This document shows positions 25,939 through 35,395 of a DNA stretch of 64,000 bases, one piece after another. Source of the DNA: Pseudomonas reactans (GTDB taxonomy: Bacteria > Pseudomonadota > Gammaproteobacteria > Pseudomonadales > Pseudomonadaceae); NCBI RefSeq assembly GCF_013385825.1, contig NZ_JACAPG010000014.1, forward strand, positions 62,001 to 126,000, in the 5' to 3' direction. The notes below the pieces were generated by a model that made no database searches, had not been told where the DNA came from, and was given only the letters and a program-made list of their open reading frames with translations. Each line of letters begins with the position of its first letter. Position 1 is the stretch's first letter. The position numbers and the translations under genes are program-made.

Positions 25939-26871
25939 CTAGAGGCGCAGAGGGGTGGGGTTCTCCAGCCACGCAGCATGCAACTGCGGGAAATGCTTCT
26001 GCAGCCAATCGATAAAAACCTGCACCTGGGGCGCCAAATGAGTTCGGCTTGGGTACAGCAGCGACACCGGGCGAGGGGCTGGCCGATAGGGCCTTAATAT
26101 CTCCACCAAAGCGCCGCTGTCCAGATGCTCGGCAACGGTTATACCGGGCGCCTGGATGATGCCGAAGCCGGACACGCCGCACTGCACATACGCGTTCGAC
26201 TCGGTGACGGTGATGCCGGCATTACTGATAAATGTCCGGCTCTGTCCGTTGACCGAAAAGTGCCAAGGCAGTGTCCTGTTGCTCTGGCCGGATAAGAAGT
26301 TGACGCCTCGGTGGGCGGCCAGATCGTCGAGCGTTTCAGGCAGGCCATGCGTGTGCAAGTACTCAGGGGCTGCGCAGGTCACCATGGTTGCCAATGCGAT
26401 AGGGCGGGCGATCAGGGTCGAGTCCGGCAAATCGCCGATACGCAACGCACAATCGATGCCTTCGCCTATCAGGTCAACGGCTCGGTCGGTGACGCCCAGC
26501 ACGATGTTGATACCCGGGAACGCAGCGGTGAATCCTTTGAGACTTTTGATGAACTCCATTTGCGCGAAAGCAGTAGGAATATCAATGCGCAGACGGCCCA
26601 CGAGTGTCGCTCCGCCGCGGTCGAACATCGTGGTCGCAGCGGAGATCTGCGCAAGAATGTCCTGCACGCGTTCATAGAACCGCTCGCCCTCGGCGGTCAG
26701 TGCGACCTTTCGCGTGGTGCGCTGGAACAGGCGCACGCCCAATGACGTCTCCAGTTCCTGGATATATCGAGTGACCTGGGGTCGACCGATGTCCAGCGAT
26801 TCGGCTGCTTTTGTGAAGCTGCCGAGTTCGGCCAGGCGGGCGAATAGTCGCATCGATTGCAGCAATTCCAT
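25939..26871 (-). CDS. LysR family transcriptional regulator
   Basis: A 310-aa regulator. The N-terminal winged HTH reads MELLQSMRLFARLAELGSFT and AAESLDIGRPQVTRYIQELE, the latter ending in the recognition helix. A substrate-binding domain follows. ATG 26871 is chosen because GGAGAC lies upstream and the sequence then matches normal LysR starts. In-frame codons up to 26940 are non-conserved. It diverges from the quinone-oxidoreductase-like gene at 27042, its likely target, which is broken here by a stop codon. Confidence 0.92.
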   Translation of the reverse strand: MELLQSMRLFARLAELGSFTKAAESLDIGRPQVTRYIQELETSLGVRLFQRTTRKVALTAEGERFYERVQDILAQISAATTMFDRGGATLVGRLRIDIPTAFAQMEFIKSLKGFTAAFPGINIVLGVTDRAVDLIGEGIDCALRIGDLPDSTLIARPIALATMVTCAAPEYLHTHGLPETLDDLAAHRGVNFLSGQSNRTLPWHFSVNGQSRTFISNAGITVTESNAYVQCGVSGFGIIQAPGITVAEHLDSGALVEILRPYRPAPRPVSLLYPSRTHLAPQVQVFIDWLQKHFPQLHAAWLENPTPLRL

Positions 26872-27041
26872 GATGTCTCCGATGCGCCCGAGTGAATCGA
26901 AGCGCTGCCAATGATTGTTGCTAAATAATAGAACAATCATGTCTTTTTCAGTGCATTTATTGCGCGCCTCTAATCACGAAAGATGTGTCAAAGGCGAACC
27001 GGCTTCGGTTGGCAACCATTAAATGGAGTGGGAGATTCATC

Positions 27042-28052
27042 ATGAGAGCCTGGCAGTTAAAAGATTTCGGATTGGACAACCTGCAACTCGCAGAGGTAGC
27101 GACCCCTCAACCCAAGGCGGGCGAGCTTCTGGTCAAGGTTGGCGCGGTGTCGCTGAACTTTCGCGACAAGGCCATCGTTGATGGTATCTACGAGCCGCAC
27201 AAGGTGCCCAAACTGCTGATCCCGGTCAGCGACGCGGCCGGCACCGTGGTCGCAGTCGGTGATGGTGTTACGCGCTTCAACGTTGGCGATCGGGTCAACT
27301 CGCACCTTTACTCGCGCTGGCTGGATGGCGAGCCAGGGCCAAACGAGCCGGACTACTGCTTCGGCTCGCCATTGCCTGGCGGCTTGGCTGAATACATGAT
27401 CATCCACGAGGACAGCGCCGTGGCCGCACCCGCCAACATGACTGACGAAGAGGCGGCCACACTGCCCATCGCGGCACTGACCGCGTGGTACTCGCTGGTC
27501 GACTTCGGGCACATCCAGCCGGGTCAAACTGTGTTGGTCCAGGGTACCGGGGGCGTGTCCATATTTGCGGTGCAGATCGCAACAGCGCTGGGGGCGAAAG
27601 TGATCGCAACGTCGAGCAGTGACGAGAATCTTCAAGCGGTAAAACGTTTGGGCGCGGTCGCCGGCATCAATTACCGAACCTCGCCGAACTGGGCGGATGA
27701 GGTGCTTGGACTCACTGACGGCAAAGGCGTCGATCTGCTGCTCGATGTGGCCGGTGGCAGCGGCATCAACCAATCGGTCGCAGCAACCAAGGCCTCCGGA
27801 CGTATTGCACAGATCGGCTTTTTGACGGGGTAGACCGTGGAACTCAACCTGATGCCGCTTATCTTCCGTCAGACCACCCTTCGCGGTATTGCCGTGGCGC
27901 CACGCTCATCCTTCGACCAGATGAATGTGTTCCTTGAACGACATGGTATTCGTCCCGTGATCGATAAGGTGTACCCGTTCGAAAAAGCGCGTGAAGCCTA
28001 TGAGCATCTGGCGAAAGGTGCGTTCGGGAAGGTCGTCATCAAGGTCGATTGA
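27042..28052 (+). pseudogene. Zinc-independent alcohol dehydrogenase/quinone oxidoreductase, interrupted by an in-frame TAG
   Basis: Medium-chain dehydrogenase/reductase (NADPH:quinone-oxidoreductase-like). Codons 1-263 give the full GroES-like part and most of the Rossmann domain (VLVQGTGGVSIFAVQIATAL near 167-186, then VKRLGAVAGINY). Codon 264 (27831-27833) is TAG after GRIAQIGFLTG. Translation continues without any frame change as TVELNLMPLIFRQTTLRGIA to KVVIKVD at 28052, a normal family C-terminus. Relatives often have Gln here, so CAG to TAG would explain it. A 263-aa truncated protein, lacking the last helices, is all that would be made unless the stop is suppressed. GGAG precedes the ATG. 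A sequencing error is possible. Confidence 0.88.
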
Positions 28053-28104
28053 TAGGGGAGAAGGGGCGGTAGCCGAGAGCGCCGCCCCGATGTCGCAAAG
28101 AGAC

Positions 28105-28461
28105 CTATTGATCAGCGTTCCAAACCGCCAGTTCATAGCCATCCGGATCGGTGAAGTGGAACCTGCGTCCACCCGGGAATGAAAATGTCTCGCGGGTGAT
28201 GACAGCCCCCAGGGCTTTGAGTCGCTGCTGCGTGGCATCGAGATCATCGGCGTACAAAATAACTAACGGCCCACCCGGCCGAACCGGCTCCCCCGTGGTG
28301 AACCCGCCTGTCAGACGCCCATCGCTGAACTCGGTGTATGTGGGGCCGTAATCGACAAACGTCCAACCGAACGCGCCGCCGTAGAATGTTTTGCTGCGGG
28401 CAATATCGCTGACGTTGAATTCGATGTTGTCGATTTGCCGGTCTTTACCTTGAGTGCTCAT
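28105..28461 (-). CDS. VOC family protein (glyoxalase/bleomycin-resistance-like)
   Basis: A 118-aa vicinal-oxygen-chelate protein. DNIEFNVSDIARSKTFYGGA, ADDLDATQQRLKALG and FPGGRRFHFTDPDGYELAVW are the usual two-module landmarks. The metal-binding His/Glu pattern is incomplete but partly visible in the last motif (FHFTDPDGYELA). AGGAAGG precedes ATG 28461. It diverges from the ProC-like gene. Confidence 0.88.
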   Translation of the reverse strand: MSTQGKDRQIDNIEFNVSDIARSKTFYGGAFGWTFVDYGPTYTEFSDGRLTGGFTTGEPVRPGGPLVILYADDLDATQQRLKALGAVITRETFSFPGGRRFHFTDPDGYELAVWNADQ

Positions 28462-28578
28462 GCTTGCCTTCCTGGCTGATCCTTTCGAGCGGCGAGTGTA
28501 GCGTGAACGCCAGCCTGCATGAAGACGGCAATCGTGCCTATGATGCACCCGACTACAGAACTGACCGGAGTGGACAGC

Positions 28579-29355
28579 GTGCTGAAGATTGGAATCCTGG
28601 GCGTCGGTGAGCTGACGGAGAAGGTAGTGATCGGCCTGCGGCGTAGCGGGTTTGACGGGCGGGTCTTGCTGTCTCCGCGTAACCACGAACGTGCGCAGCA
28701 ACTCGCTGAACAGTGGGACTGTGACGTGATGGCCGACAATCAAGAGGTTGTCGATGGGGCGGACTTGTTGGTGTTGGGCGTGCGCCCGGAGGTGGTCGAT
28801 CAGCTTTCAGATGAAGTGCAGCTCAGACCTGAGCAAACGCTGGTGTCGTTGGTGGCTGGATTGCAGCTGGCGGAGTTGCAACGTCGCTTCCCGCAGGCGC
28901 GCGTGGTGCGCGCCATGCTGTCCTATGCCGCGCAGATCAACCAGACAACCGTGGTCGTCACACCAGGCGGCGAACCCCACGCAACGCTGCTGGGCGCGCT
29001 TGGATCATTGGTTGTGTTGGACGAGGAAGAGGCGTTCGAACTGGCCACCGTCGCGGCCTGCATGAACGGTTGGTTCTATTTCTTCCTGAGCGATCTTCAG
29101 CAGTGGTTCACCGACAAAGGCCTGTCCAAAGACCAGGCCGCCCAACTGGTGATGGGCAACCTGCAAGACTGCCTGGCCAGCGTCCGCCACCAGCCATCCG
29201 TGAGTCTGGAAGCGTTGGGTAGCGCTATTGCCACGCCCGGCACCTTTACGGCAGCCGGGTTGGAGGTGCTCAGGAATAAGGGGGCGTCCCAGGCATGGAG
29301 GGCGGCGGCGGATGGGGTGCTTGAGCGGCTGCACAGGGGGAGTGAGCGGGAATGA
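28579..29355 (+). CDS. Pyrroline-5-carboxylate-reductase-like oxidoreductase
   Basis: A 258-aa protein with a ProC-like NAD(P)-binding start (LKIGILGVGELTEKVVIGL) and the ADLLVLGVRPEVVDQL stretch. The C-terminal dimerisation helices differ from true ProC: the conserved GxTVxGA motif reads more loosely near residues 165-205. I place the start at GTG 28579 because GGAG lies 9-12 nt before it and the Rossmann strand follows at once. ATG 28519 is an alternative but adds 20 unconserved residues. True proline synthesis is doubtful; it is probably a paralogue of unknown substrate. Confidence 0.78.
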   Translation: MLKIGILGVGELTEKVVIGLRRSGFDGRVLLSPRNHERAQQLAEQWDCDVMADNQEVVDGADLLVLGVRPEVVDQLSDEVQLRPEQTLVSLVAGLQLAELQRRFPQARVVRAMLSYAAQINQTTVVVTPGGEPHATLLGALGSLVVLDEEEAFELATVAACMNGWFYFFLSDLQQWFTDKGLSKDQAAQLVMGNLQDCLASVRHQPSVSLEALGSAIATPGTFTAAGLEVLRNKGASQAWRAAADGVLERLHRGSERE

Positions 29356-29390
29356 AGCCTCGTGTCAGCGTCTCTTCATCCCCGTTCTAA

Positions 29391-30044
29391 TTACCCCGCG
29401 ACAGCCGGCACGGGTGTGTTGAGCAATTGCTGCTCCCACAGGTACGCAATGCCGCTACCGGCAGCATGCTGCTGAAGCACCTCGGTCAGTGCGCCGGCAG
29501 TCTCGCTGCGCGCCCAGTCGCGCTGCCATTCGGCGGCAATCGCCAGCCAGGTCATCATGTTCGCGCCGGCTGCAATCATGCGCTGGATGGCAACCTGATG
29601 GGCCTCGACGGAAACAGCGCCCGATGCGTCGGTGATCACGGTCACGTCCCAGCCTTCGCCGAGGGCTTGGATCACCGGCATGGCCACGCAGATTTCAGTC
29701 CACAGGCCCGCGATGACCAGTTGCTTGCGGCCAGTGGCTTTTACCGCGTCCACGACGTTCTGGTCTTCCCAGGTGTTGATGAGCGTACGGTCGATGACCG
29801 TTTGGCCGGGAAACACATCGGTGATTTGCGGGAAGATGAAACCGCCACGTTCGGCGATTACGCTGGTCAGGATGGTGGGTACGTTGAAGGCCTTGGCGGC
29901 TTTGGCTAGCGCCGTGGCATTGTTGACCACCATCTGCGGCTCATGACTGTTCAGGTTGGTGAGTTGGTAAGGCTGATGGTCAATCAGAACGAGTACCGAA
30001 TCTTCCGGGCGAAGCAGCGAGTCAATGCCGTTACGAAAAGTCAT
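29391..30044 (-). CDS. YcaC-family isochorismatase-fold hydrolase
   Basis: A 217-aa protein closely resembling E. coli YcaC in length and motifs. The first Asp is in VLVLIDHQPYQL, the TVIDRTLINTWED stretch corresponds to YcaC's arginine-containing loop, and the nucleophile cysteine is in LWTEICVAMPV. MMTWLAIAAEWQRDWAR gives the typical YcaC C-terminal helix. YcaC members are octameric hydrolases of unsettled substrate. It diverges from a LysR gene starting at 30197, a likely regulator. Confidence 0.9.
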   Translation of the reverse strand: MTFRNGIDSLLRPEDSVLVLIDHQPYQLTNLNSHEPQMVVNNATALAKAAKAFNVPTILTSVIAERGGFIFPQITDVFPGQTVIDRTLINTWEDQNVVDAVKATGRKQLVIAGLWTEICVAMPVIQALGEGWDVTVITDASGAVSVEAHQVAIQRMIAAGANMMTWLAIAAEWQRDWARSETAGALTEVLQQHAAGSGIAYLWEQQLLNTPVPAVAG

Positions 30045-30196
30045 TCATACATCCTTTGTTGTCGTTGTGAGCGGGATCAGCTATCAAGCAGTGCGCAGGT
30101 CGCCGCATTGCTTGTGGACAGCACTGTGCTTTTCTCTCACTCATTGCGGTAGTCGCGTGCGGTGGTTAGCTGTGTCGCTCAAAGGGGAACACTGAT

Positions 30197-31093
30197 TTGG
30201 ATATCGAAGAACTTCAGACCTTCGTGGAGGTTGCCGATGCGGGGGGCGTTTCGCCTGCTGCGGTGAGGCTTGGTGTGTCCAAGTCAATCGTCAGTCGCAG
30301 GTTGGCGCGCCTGGAAGCAGAACTTGGCGTGCAGTTGCTGGCCCGGTCTACGCGCGGCGCCGCGCTGACTGAGGCCGGCGCTACGTTTCGCGACTATGCC
30401 GCCAGGGTCTGCGCGGAAATGGACGTCGCCAGGGAAGCGATCCTGCCCGCCGGAGCGTTGCGAGGCCGCCTGCGAGTGGCCGCGCCGCTGTCTTTCGGCC
30501 CCACCCATTTTGCCCCCGTACTGGCGGAAATGGCCCGCCGACACCCGCAACTGCATATCCAGACCTGCTACAGCGATCGTTTTGTTGACCTCATCGCAGA
30601 GGGTTATGACTGTGCGATACGGGTCGGCTACCTGCAGGACTCCAACTTGATTGCACGCTGCATTGGCCTGATCAAGGGCAAACTGGTTGCGAGTCCAGGG
30701 TATATCAAGGCCCATGGTGCGCCGCAGAAGCCGGAGGAGTTGATCGCCCATCAAGCCCTGATGCAGAGCACCGAAGCCTGGCAATTTCTGGATGGCGACA
30801 AGGTCGTTGCGGTGCGTCCCCAGGGGCGCTTCAAGGCGGACAGCGGTGTGGCGTTGGTGGCTGCCGCCGTAGCCGGGCTGGGGATCGTGTACCTGCCCGA
30901 TTGCCTCACCCACGACAGCCTGGCCAGCGGTGCGCTGGTGCCGATCATGACGGCGTATCCACCCCCTCCGGCAGGTGCCTACATGGTCCGGCCGGCAGGT
31001 CTGCATCCCGCCCGGAAGATTCGGATTCTTACCGAACTCCTGATCGAGTATTTCGGTACGTCTCCGCACTTTGCGGGGGATGTTGCCAGGTGA
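30197..31093 (+). CDS. LysR family transcriptional regulator (TTG start)
   Basis: A 298-aa regulator. The HTH is LQTFVEVADAGGVSPAAVRL then GVSKSIVSRRLARLEAELGV, and the substrate-binding domain begins near LRGRLRVAAPLSF. The start is TTG at 30197, supported by AAAGGGGAAC some 10 nt upstream and by the immediate match to LysR N-termini; no ATG lies near. It diverges from the YcaC-like gene (152-nt gap), its probable target. Confidence 0.88.
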   Translation: MDIEELQTFVEVADAGGVSPAAVRLGVSKSIVSRRLARLEAELGVQLLARSTRGAALTEAGATFRDYAARVCAEMDVAREAILPAGALRGRLRVAAPLSFGPTHFAPVLAEMARRHPQLHIQTCYSDRFVDLIAEGYDCAIRVGYLQDSNLIARCIGLIKGKLVASPGYIKAHGAPQKPEELIAHQALMQSTEAWQFLDGDKVVAVRPQGRFKADSGVALVAAAVAGLGIVYLPDCLTHDSLASGALVPIMTAYPPPPAGAYMVRPAGLHPARKIRILTELLIEYFGTSPHFAGDVAR

Positions 31094-31115
31094 AGACTCT
31101 GGAGCCAGGCGTGGT

Positions 31116-32009
31116 TTACAGCCGGTGATGTTCCAGCAAGAAGTCCACAAACACGCGGATCCGCGCCGGCATGCTCGCGCCCCCGACAAACACCACATGG
31201 ATCGGCTCCCTGTCGCCGGGGTTCCAGGATTCCAGCAGGCGCACCAGGTCACCGCGTTGCAAGTCTTCTGCCACCGTGAACTCGCCGATGCGTGCGATAC
31301 CGGCGCCTAACCGCGCCAGTTGAGCGAGCGCTTCGCCACTGCTGCATTCGATATTGCCGTTTATCTTCAAAGAAAATTCCCGGCCGTCACGGGCGAAGGG
31401 CCAGTCGGATTGGGCACGGCGGAAGTTGAACCGCAGGCAGTTGTGTCGCAGCAAGTCGTTCGGTTCGAGCGGTGTGCCGTGTTGCTGGAGGTACGCAGGC
31501 GACGCCACCAGCGCCTGGCCGGTGTCACCGATGCGGCGCGCTGTCAGCGGGCTGTCTGGCAGGTCGCCAAAGCGGATCGCCACGTCAGCCTGGCCGCCGA
31601 GGATATCGACCACTTCGTCGCCCAAGGTCAGGTCGACCACAATGTTCGGGTAGCGGGCGCTGAACGCCGCCACCAACGGCACGATGGCCATGCGCCCGTG
31701 GCCCAGGGCCGCACTGATCCGCAGCCGGCCTTTGGGCGCGCCCTGGTCGGCGATGGCTTCCTCGACTTCGTCCATGTCGGCCAGGATGCGCCGGGCGCCG
31801 CGAAGGTACGCCTCGCCTTCGGCTGTGAAGGCGAGGGCGCGGGTCGTGCGAATCAACAGGCGAGTGCCCAGGCGCTGTTCCGTGCGTGCGATAACGCGGC
31901 TGACGGCCGAGGGCGTCAATCGTAATGCCCGCGCCGCCGCCGACAGGCTGCCTTCCTGCGCCACCATCGCGAATACCGCCATTTCGCCCGACCTGCCGTT
32001 GAAGTCCAT
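31116..32009 (-). CDS. LysR family transcriptional regulator
   Basis: A 297-aa regulator with the HTH EGSLSAAARALRLTPSAVSR and VIARTEQRLGTRLLIRTTR. ATG 32009 has GAGG about 7 nt upstream, while the in-frame ATG at 32039 does not. It diverges from an MFS gene at 32104 and probably regulates it (95-nt gap). Confidence 0.92.
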   Translation of the reverse strand: MDFNGRSGEMAVFAMVAQEGSLSAAARALRLTPSAVSRVIARTEQRLGTRLLIRTTRALAFTAEGEAYLRGARRILADMDEVEEAIADQGAPKGRLRISAALGHGRMAIVPLVAAFSARYPNIVVDLTLGDEVVDILGGQADVAIRFGDLPDSPLTARRIGDTGQALVASPAYLQQHGTPLEPNDLLRHNCLRFNFRRAQSDWPFARDGREFSLKINGNIECSSGEALAQLARLGAGIARIGEFTVAEDLQRGDLVRLLESWNPGDREPIHVVFVGGASMPARIRVFVDFLLEHHRL

Positions 32010-32103
32010 TTTTGCCTCGCGCGCAAAGGTGATTGCCATTTAAACGGTCTAGTGCCGTTAAAGCGTTGATCGTAGCATTTGCGGCATAAATGAGGAGTCT
32101 TCC

Positions 32104-33270
32104 ATGCGTATCAATCCACCCCTTGTAGCCCTTGCCGTCGGTGCCTTTGGCATTGGCGTCACTGAGTTCGCGCCCATGGGCATGTTGCCCACCATCGCCA
32201 ATGACCTTGGCGTTTCGATTCCCACTGCGGGGCTGTTGGTCAGCGCCTACGCCCTGGGGGTATTGCTCGGCGCGCCACTGATGATCTTGACCACCGGCAA
32301 GATTCCCCGTCGTCACTTGCTGGTCGGGCTTATGGCCATTTTCACCCTGGGTAACGTGATGTCGGCGCTTGCAACCGGCTATTACGACCTATTGATCGCC
32401 CGCGTCATCACTTCACTCAACCACGGCGCGTTTTTTGGCGTCGGTTCCATCGTCGCGGCCAGTGTGGTCGCGCCGGACAAGCGTGCCGGCGCCGTCGCCG
32501 CGATGTTTATGGGCCTGACCCTGGCGACCATTGGTGGCGTGCCACTGGCGACCTGGTTTGGTGAACTGCTTGGCTGGCGTACGGCGTTCTGGGGCATTGG
32601 TGGATTGGGCCTGGTGACCATGGTCGCGTTGTGGTTCGCGCTGCCTAACTTGCCGCTGCCGAAAAGCGACGGTGTGCTGGCCGAGATCAAGGTGCTGGGG
32701 CGCGGTTCGGTACTGGCGGCGCTGGCCCTGACCGTGGTGGGTTCGGGGGCAATGTTCACCGTGTTTACCTATATCGCGCCGATCCTGAGCAACGAGACCC
32801 ATGCGTCTACGCCATTTATTACCGCCATGCTGGTGTTGTTCGGCGTCGGGTTGACCCTGGGCAATATGTGGGGCGGCAAGGCGGCAGACCGTTCGATTGA
32901 CCGGACCCTGATCGTCTCGTTGAGCGCACTGATCCTGGTCCTGCTGGCCTTTGCATTCCTGATGCGCTGGCCGATACCGGCTGCGGTGAGCATCCTCATC
33001 TGGGGCATCGCCAGCTTCGCCGTCGTGCCACCGTTGCAGATGCGTGTGATGGAAGCGGCCAAGGATGCGCCGAACCTGGCCTCGGCCGTAAACATCGGCG
33101 CCTTCAACTTCGGTAACGCGATTGGCGCCGCAGTAGGTGGCGCCGTGATCAACGCAGGGCTGGGCTATCCGGCGATTTCCCTGGCCGGCGCGGCGATGGC
33201 AGGTTTGGGGCTGTTGATGGTCGTGAGCTTCGCCTGGAGTTCCAGAACTCGCATGGCTGCGGCGGTTTAG
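32104..33270 (+). CDS. MFS efflux transporter (DHA1, AraJ/YdhP-like)
   Basis: A 388-aa inner-membrane protein with about 12 hydrophobic segments. The N-terminus (GAFGIGVTEFAPMGMLPTIA) and TTGKIPRRHLLVGLM loop match the arabinose-efflux-like DHA1 group. GAGGAG lies 8-14 nt before the ATG. A divergent LysR gene suggests substrate-induced expression. The substrate is unknown. Confidence 0.92.
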   Translation: MRINPPLVALAVGAFGIGVTEFAPMGMLPTIANDLGVSIPTAGLLVSAYALGVLLGAPLMILTTGKIPRRHLLVGLMAIFTLGNVMSALATGYYDLLIARVITSLNHGAFFGVGSIVAASVVAPDKRAGAVAAMFMGLTLATIGGVPLATWFGELLGWRTAFWGIGGLGLVTMVALWFALPNLPLPKSDGVLAEIKVLGRGSVLAALALTVVGSGAMFTVFTYIAPILSNETHASTPFITAMLVLFGVGLTLGNMWGGKAADRSIDRTLIVSLSALILVLLAFAFLMRWPIPAAVSILIWGIASFAVVPPLQMRVMEAAKDAPNLASAVNIGAFNFGNAIGAAVGGAVINAGLGYPAISLAGAAMAGLGLLMVVSFAWSSRTRMAAAV

Positions 33271-33289
33271 CAGATGCGGACCAAAGGGT

Positions 33290-33742
33290 TCACTGCGGCG
33301 CCTTCAGAAAACGCTGCTCATGGTCTGGATGCGGCAACAGACACGTGTCGTACCGCCCGAAAATCCGATAGCGATTGCGTGCGATGCGGTCGTAAGCCCA
33401 ATCCCGCAGCCCGCGCGGGATGATGCGCAACAGCAGCAATGGACGCCACGCGGCAGGCAGTTGCGCAATGATTTCGAACACGGCGTTCGAACGCATCCAG
33501 TAGTGGTGGTTACGAATGACCGCCAGGGTATCGAACTGATCCAGGGGCAACCCCGCCCAAGCCAGCAACGCCTGGCCCTCGGGGGATTGCACCGCCGCCA
33601 AGCGTATGCGTTGTTGGCGGTCATGACGGATCAGGAACCTCGCCCAACCATTGCACAGCTTGCACACGCCGTCGAACAGCACCACGGTTTCGCCAGGTTT
33701 GAGCAACGGCGCGGGGGAAGGGCGGGTTTGGGATACGGGCAT
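33290..33742 (-). CDS. DCC family thiol-disulfide oxidoreductase-like protein (DUF393)
   Basis: A 150-aa protein with the family motif VVLFDGVCKLCNGWARFLIR (about 21-40) carrying a CxxC pair after Asp. The rest (IIPRGLRDWAYDRIARNRYR) is typical of the DCC family. The motif resembles a thioredoxin-like active site, but activity is little characterised. ATG 33742 gives the normal family length; the in-frame GTG at 33802 adds a Pro/Gly-rich stretch. It lies just upstream of the MFS gene's stop region on the same strand. Confidence 0.88.
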   Translation of the reverse strand: MPVSQTRPSPAPLLKPGETVVLFDGVCKLCNGWARFLIRHDRQQRIRLAAVQSPEGQALLAWAGLPLDQFDTLAVIRNHHYWMRSNAVFEIIAQLPAAWRPLLLLRIIPRGLRDWAYDRIARNRYRIFGRYDTCLLPHPDHEQRFLKAPQ

Positions 33743-33813
33743 GAGGGTGGGTCCAATCGGGCCGGTCTGGCCTGGATCATACCTGCGTTCAGCGGCTTCC
33801 ACCCTCGCGCCGT

Positions 33814-35151
33814 TTACCTTGACAGCAACGGTGCGGTGCTTTTGTCCTCCGGCCCCACGTCATGCAAGGAAATCCGCGACGTCTCCGGCAACGCCAACCC
33901 ACCCGCCAACGCCAGCAACGCGACGGCAATCAGGTAAAACGCCGGTGACAGATTGCTGCCCGTGGTGCTGATCAACCAGGTCGCCATCAACGGCGCGGTG
34001 CCGCCGAAGATCGTGTAGGCCAGGTTGTAGGTGATCGCCGAGGCGGTGTAGCGCGTGCGGGTCGGAAAGGTTTCCGACAACAAGGCGGCCGTGACCACGC
34101 CACACAGCACGGCCCCTACTGCCAACAGCATCACGCCGACGATGGAGGCCGCGAACGAGCCGGAGCTGGCCATCAGGAACGACGGATACACGACCACCAT
34201 CAACAACACACAGGCGGTCATCACGGTGACACGACGGCCGACTCGATCCGAATACAACCCCGCCAGTGGGCAGATCGCCGCCGCGAAGATCAGCGCAATC
34301 AGCGACACCAGCAACGCCATCGCCCGACTCAAGCCGCCCGCCACTTGCAGATAGGTCGCAAAATACGTGGTGAACATATAAAACGACAGCGCCGTCAGTG
34401 ACACAAAAGCGCCCAGGCAGCAGATCGCCGCACCATGGTTGCGCAGGGTTTCCTTGAGGGGGGAGTGGGCCACCGTGTGTTCTTCCTTCACGGCCTGGAA
34501 GGCGGGCGTCTCGTCCAGCTTCCAGCGCAGGTAAAGCCCCACCAGGCCGAGCGGCGCGGCGATCAGGAACGGCAGGCGCCAGCCCCAACTGCCCATGGCT
34601 TCTGCGGACAACGACGCTTCCAGCGCATACGCCACCACCGCGGCGGCGGCGAATGCGGAAAACGTCGACACCGGCACGAAGCTGCCGTACCACGCGCGCT
34701 TGTCACTGGGCGCGTGCTCCATCAGATAGGCACAGGCCCCGGCGTATTCGCCCCCGGCGGAGAACCCTTGGGCGCAGCGAATCAGCGACAACAGGATCGG
34801 CGCCGCAACGCCGATGGCGGCGTAGGTCGGCAGCAGGCCGATCAGGGTGGTGGCGCCGGCCATCAACAGAATGGTCATGGCCAGCGTGCGTTTGCGGCCG
34901 ATGCGGTCGCCGAGCATGCCGAAGAAAATCCCGCCCAGTGGCCGGAAGGCAAACGCCACGGCAAACACGGCGAAGGTCTTGAGCAATGCCGCGCTGGCGT
35001 CACCACTGGGGAAGAATTGCTGGGCGATGGTGGTGGCGAGGAAACCGTAGACGGCGAAGTCGAACCACTCGACAAAGTTGCCGATGCCGGCGGCGATAAT
35101 GACCTTTCGCAAAGTCTGGGGGCTGACCTGTTCGGTGGATGGGCTCGTCAT
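33814..35151 (-). CDS. MFS metabolite:H+ symporter (ProP/KgtP/ShiA-like)
   Basis: A 445-aa inner-membrane protein with about 12 hydrophobic segments. The N-terminal GIGNFVEWFDFAVYGFLAT and the FGMLGDRIGRKRTLAMTILL loop are hallmarks of the MHS family, which imports organic acids or compatible solutes. GAGG precedes ATG 35151; the longer in-frame start at 35220 is not preferred. The 244-nt gap to the next gene shows no feature that I recognise. The substrate is unknown. Confidence 0.92.
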   Translation of the reverse strand: MTSPSTEQVSPQTLRKVIIAAGIGNFVEWFDFAVYGFLATTIAQQFFPSGDASAALLKTFAVFAVAFAFRPLGGIFFGMLGDRIGRKRTLAMTILLMAGATTLIGLLPTYAAIGVAAPILLSLIRCAQGFSAGGEYAGACAYLMEHAPSDKRAWYGSFVPVSTFSAFAAAAVVAYALEASLSAEAMGSWGWRLPFLIAAPLGLVGLYLRWKLDETPAFQAVKEEHTVAHSPLKETLRNHGAAICCLGAFVSLTALSFYMFTTYFATYLQVAGGLSRAMALLVSLIALIFAAAICPLAGLYSDRVGRRVTVMTACVLLMVVVYPSFLMASSGSFAASIVGVMLLAVGAVLCGVVTAALLSETFPTRTRYTASAITYNLAYTIFGGTAPLMATWLISTTGSNLSPAFYLIAVALLALAGGLALPETSRISLHDVGPEDKSTAPLLSR

Positions 35152-35395
35152 GGGGGAGGCCTCGGGATAGGTGCGGGGATGACTGATTATCGGGGCAGGG
35201 GGTTGGGCGACGGGGTCCAAAAGAGTCGTCCGCGTAGTCAGCAGCGACTTGGTCGTGTTGGGGGGGGCAGGAATTGGGCCAGGTGAGGCAAGGCGCTTGT
35301 GCGCAACTGTGGTTAAGACTTTAACAATGGTTTACACCGCCGAATCGATGATGCCGGTAGGGTTTGTGGCTACTGGTAAACATGATGAGTACCCC

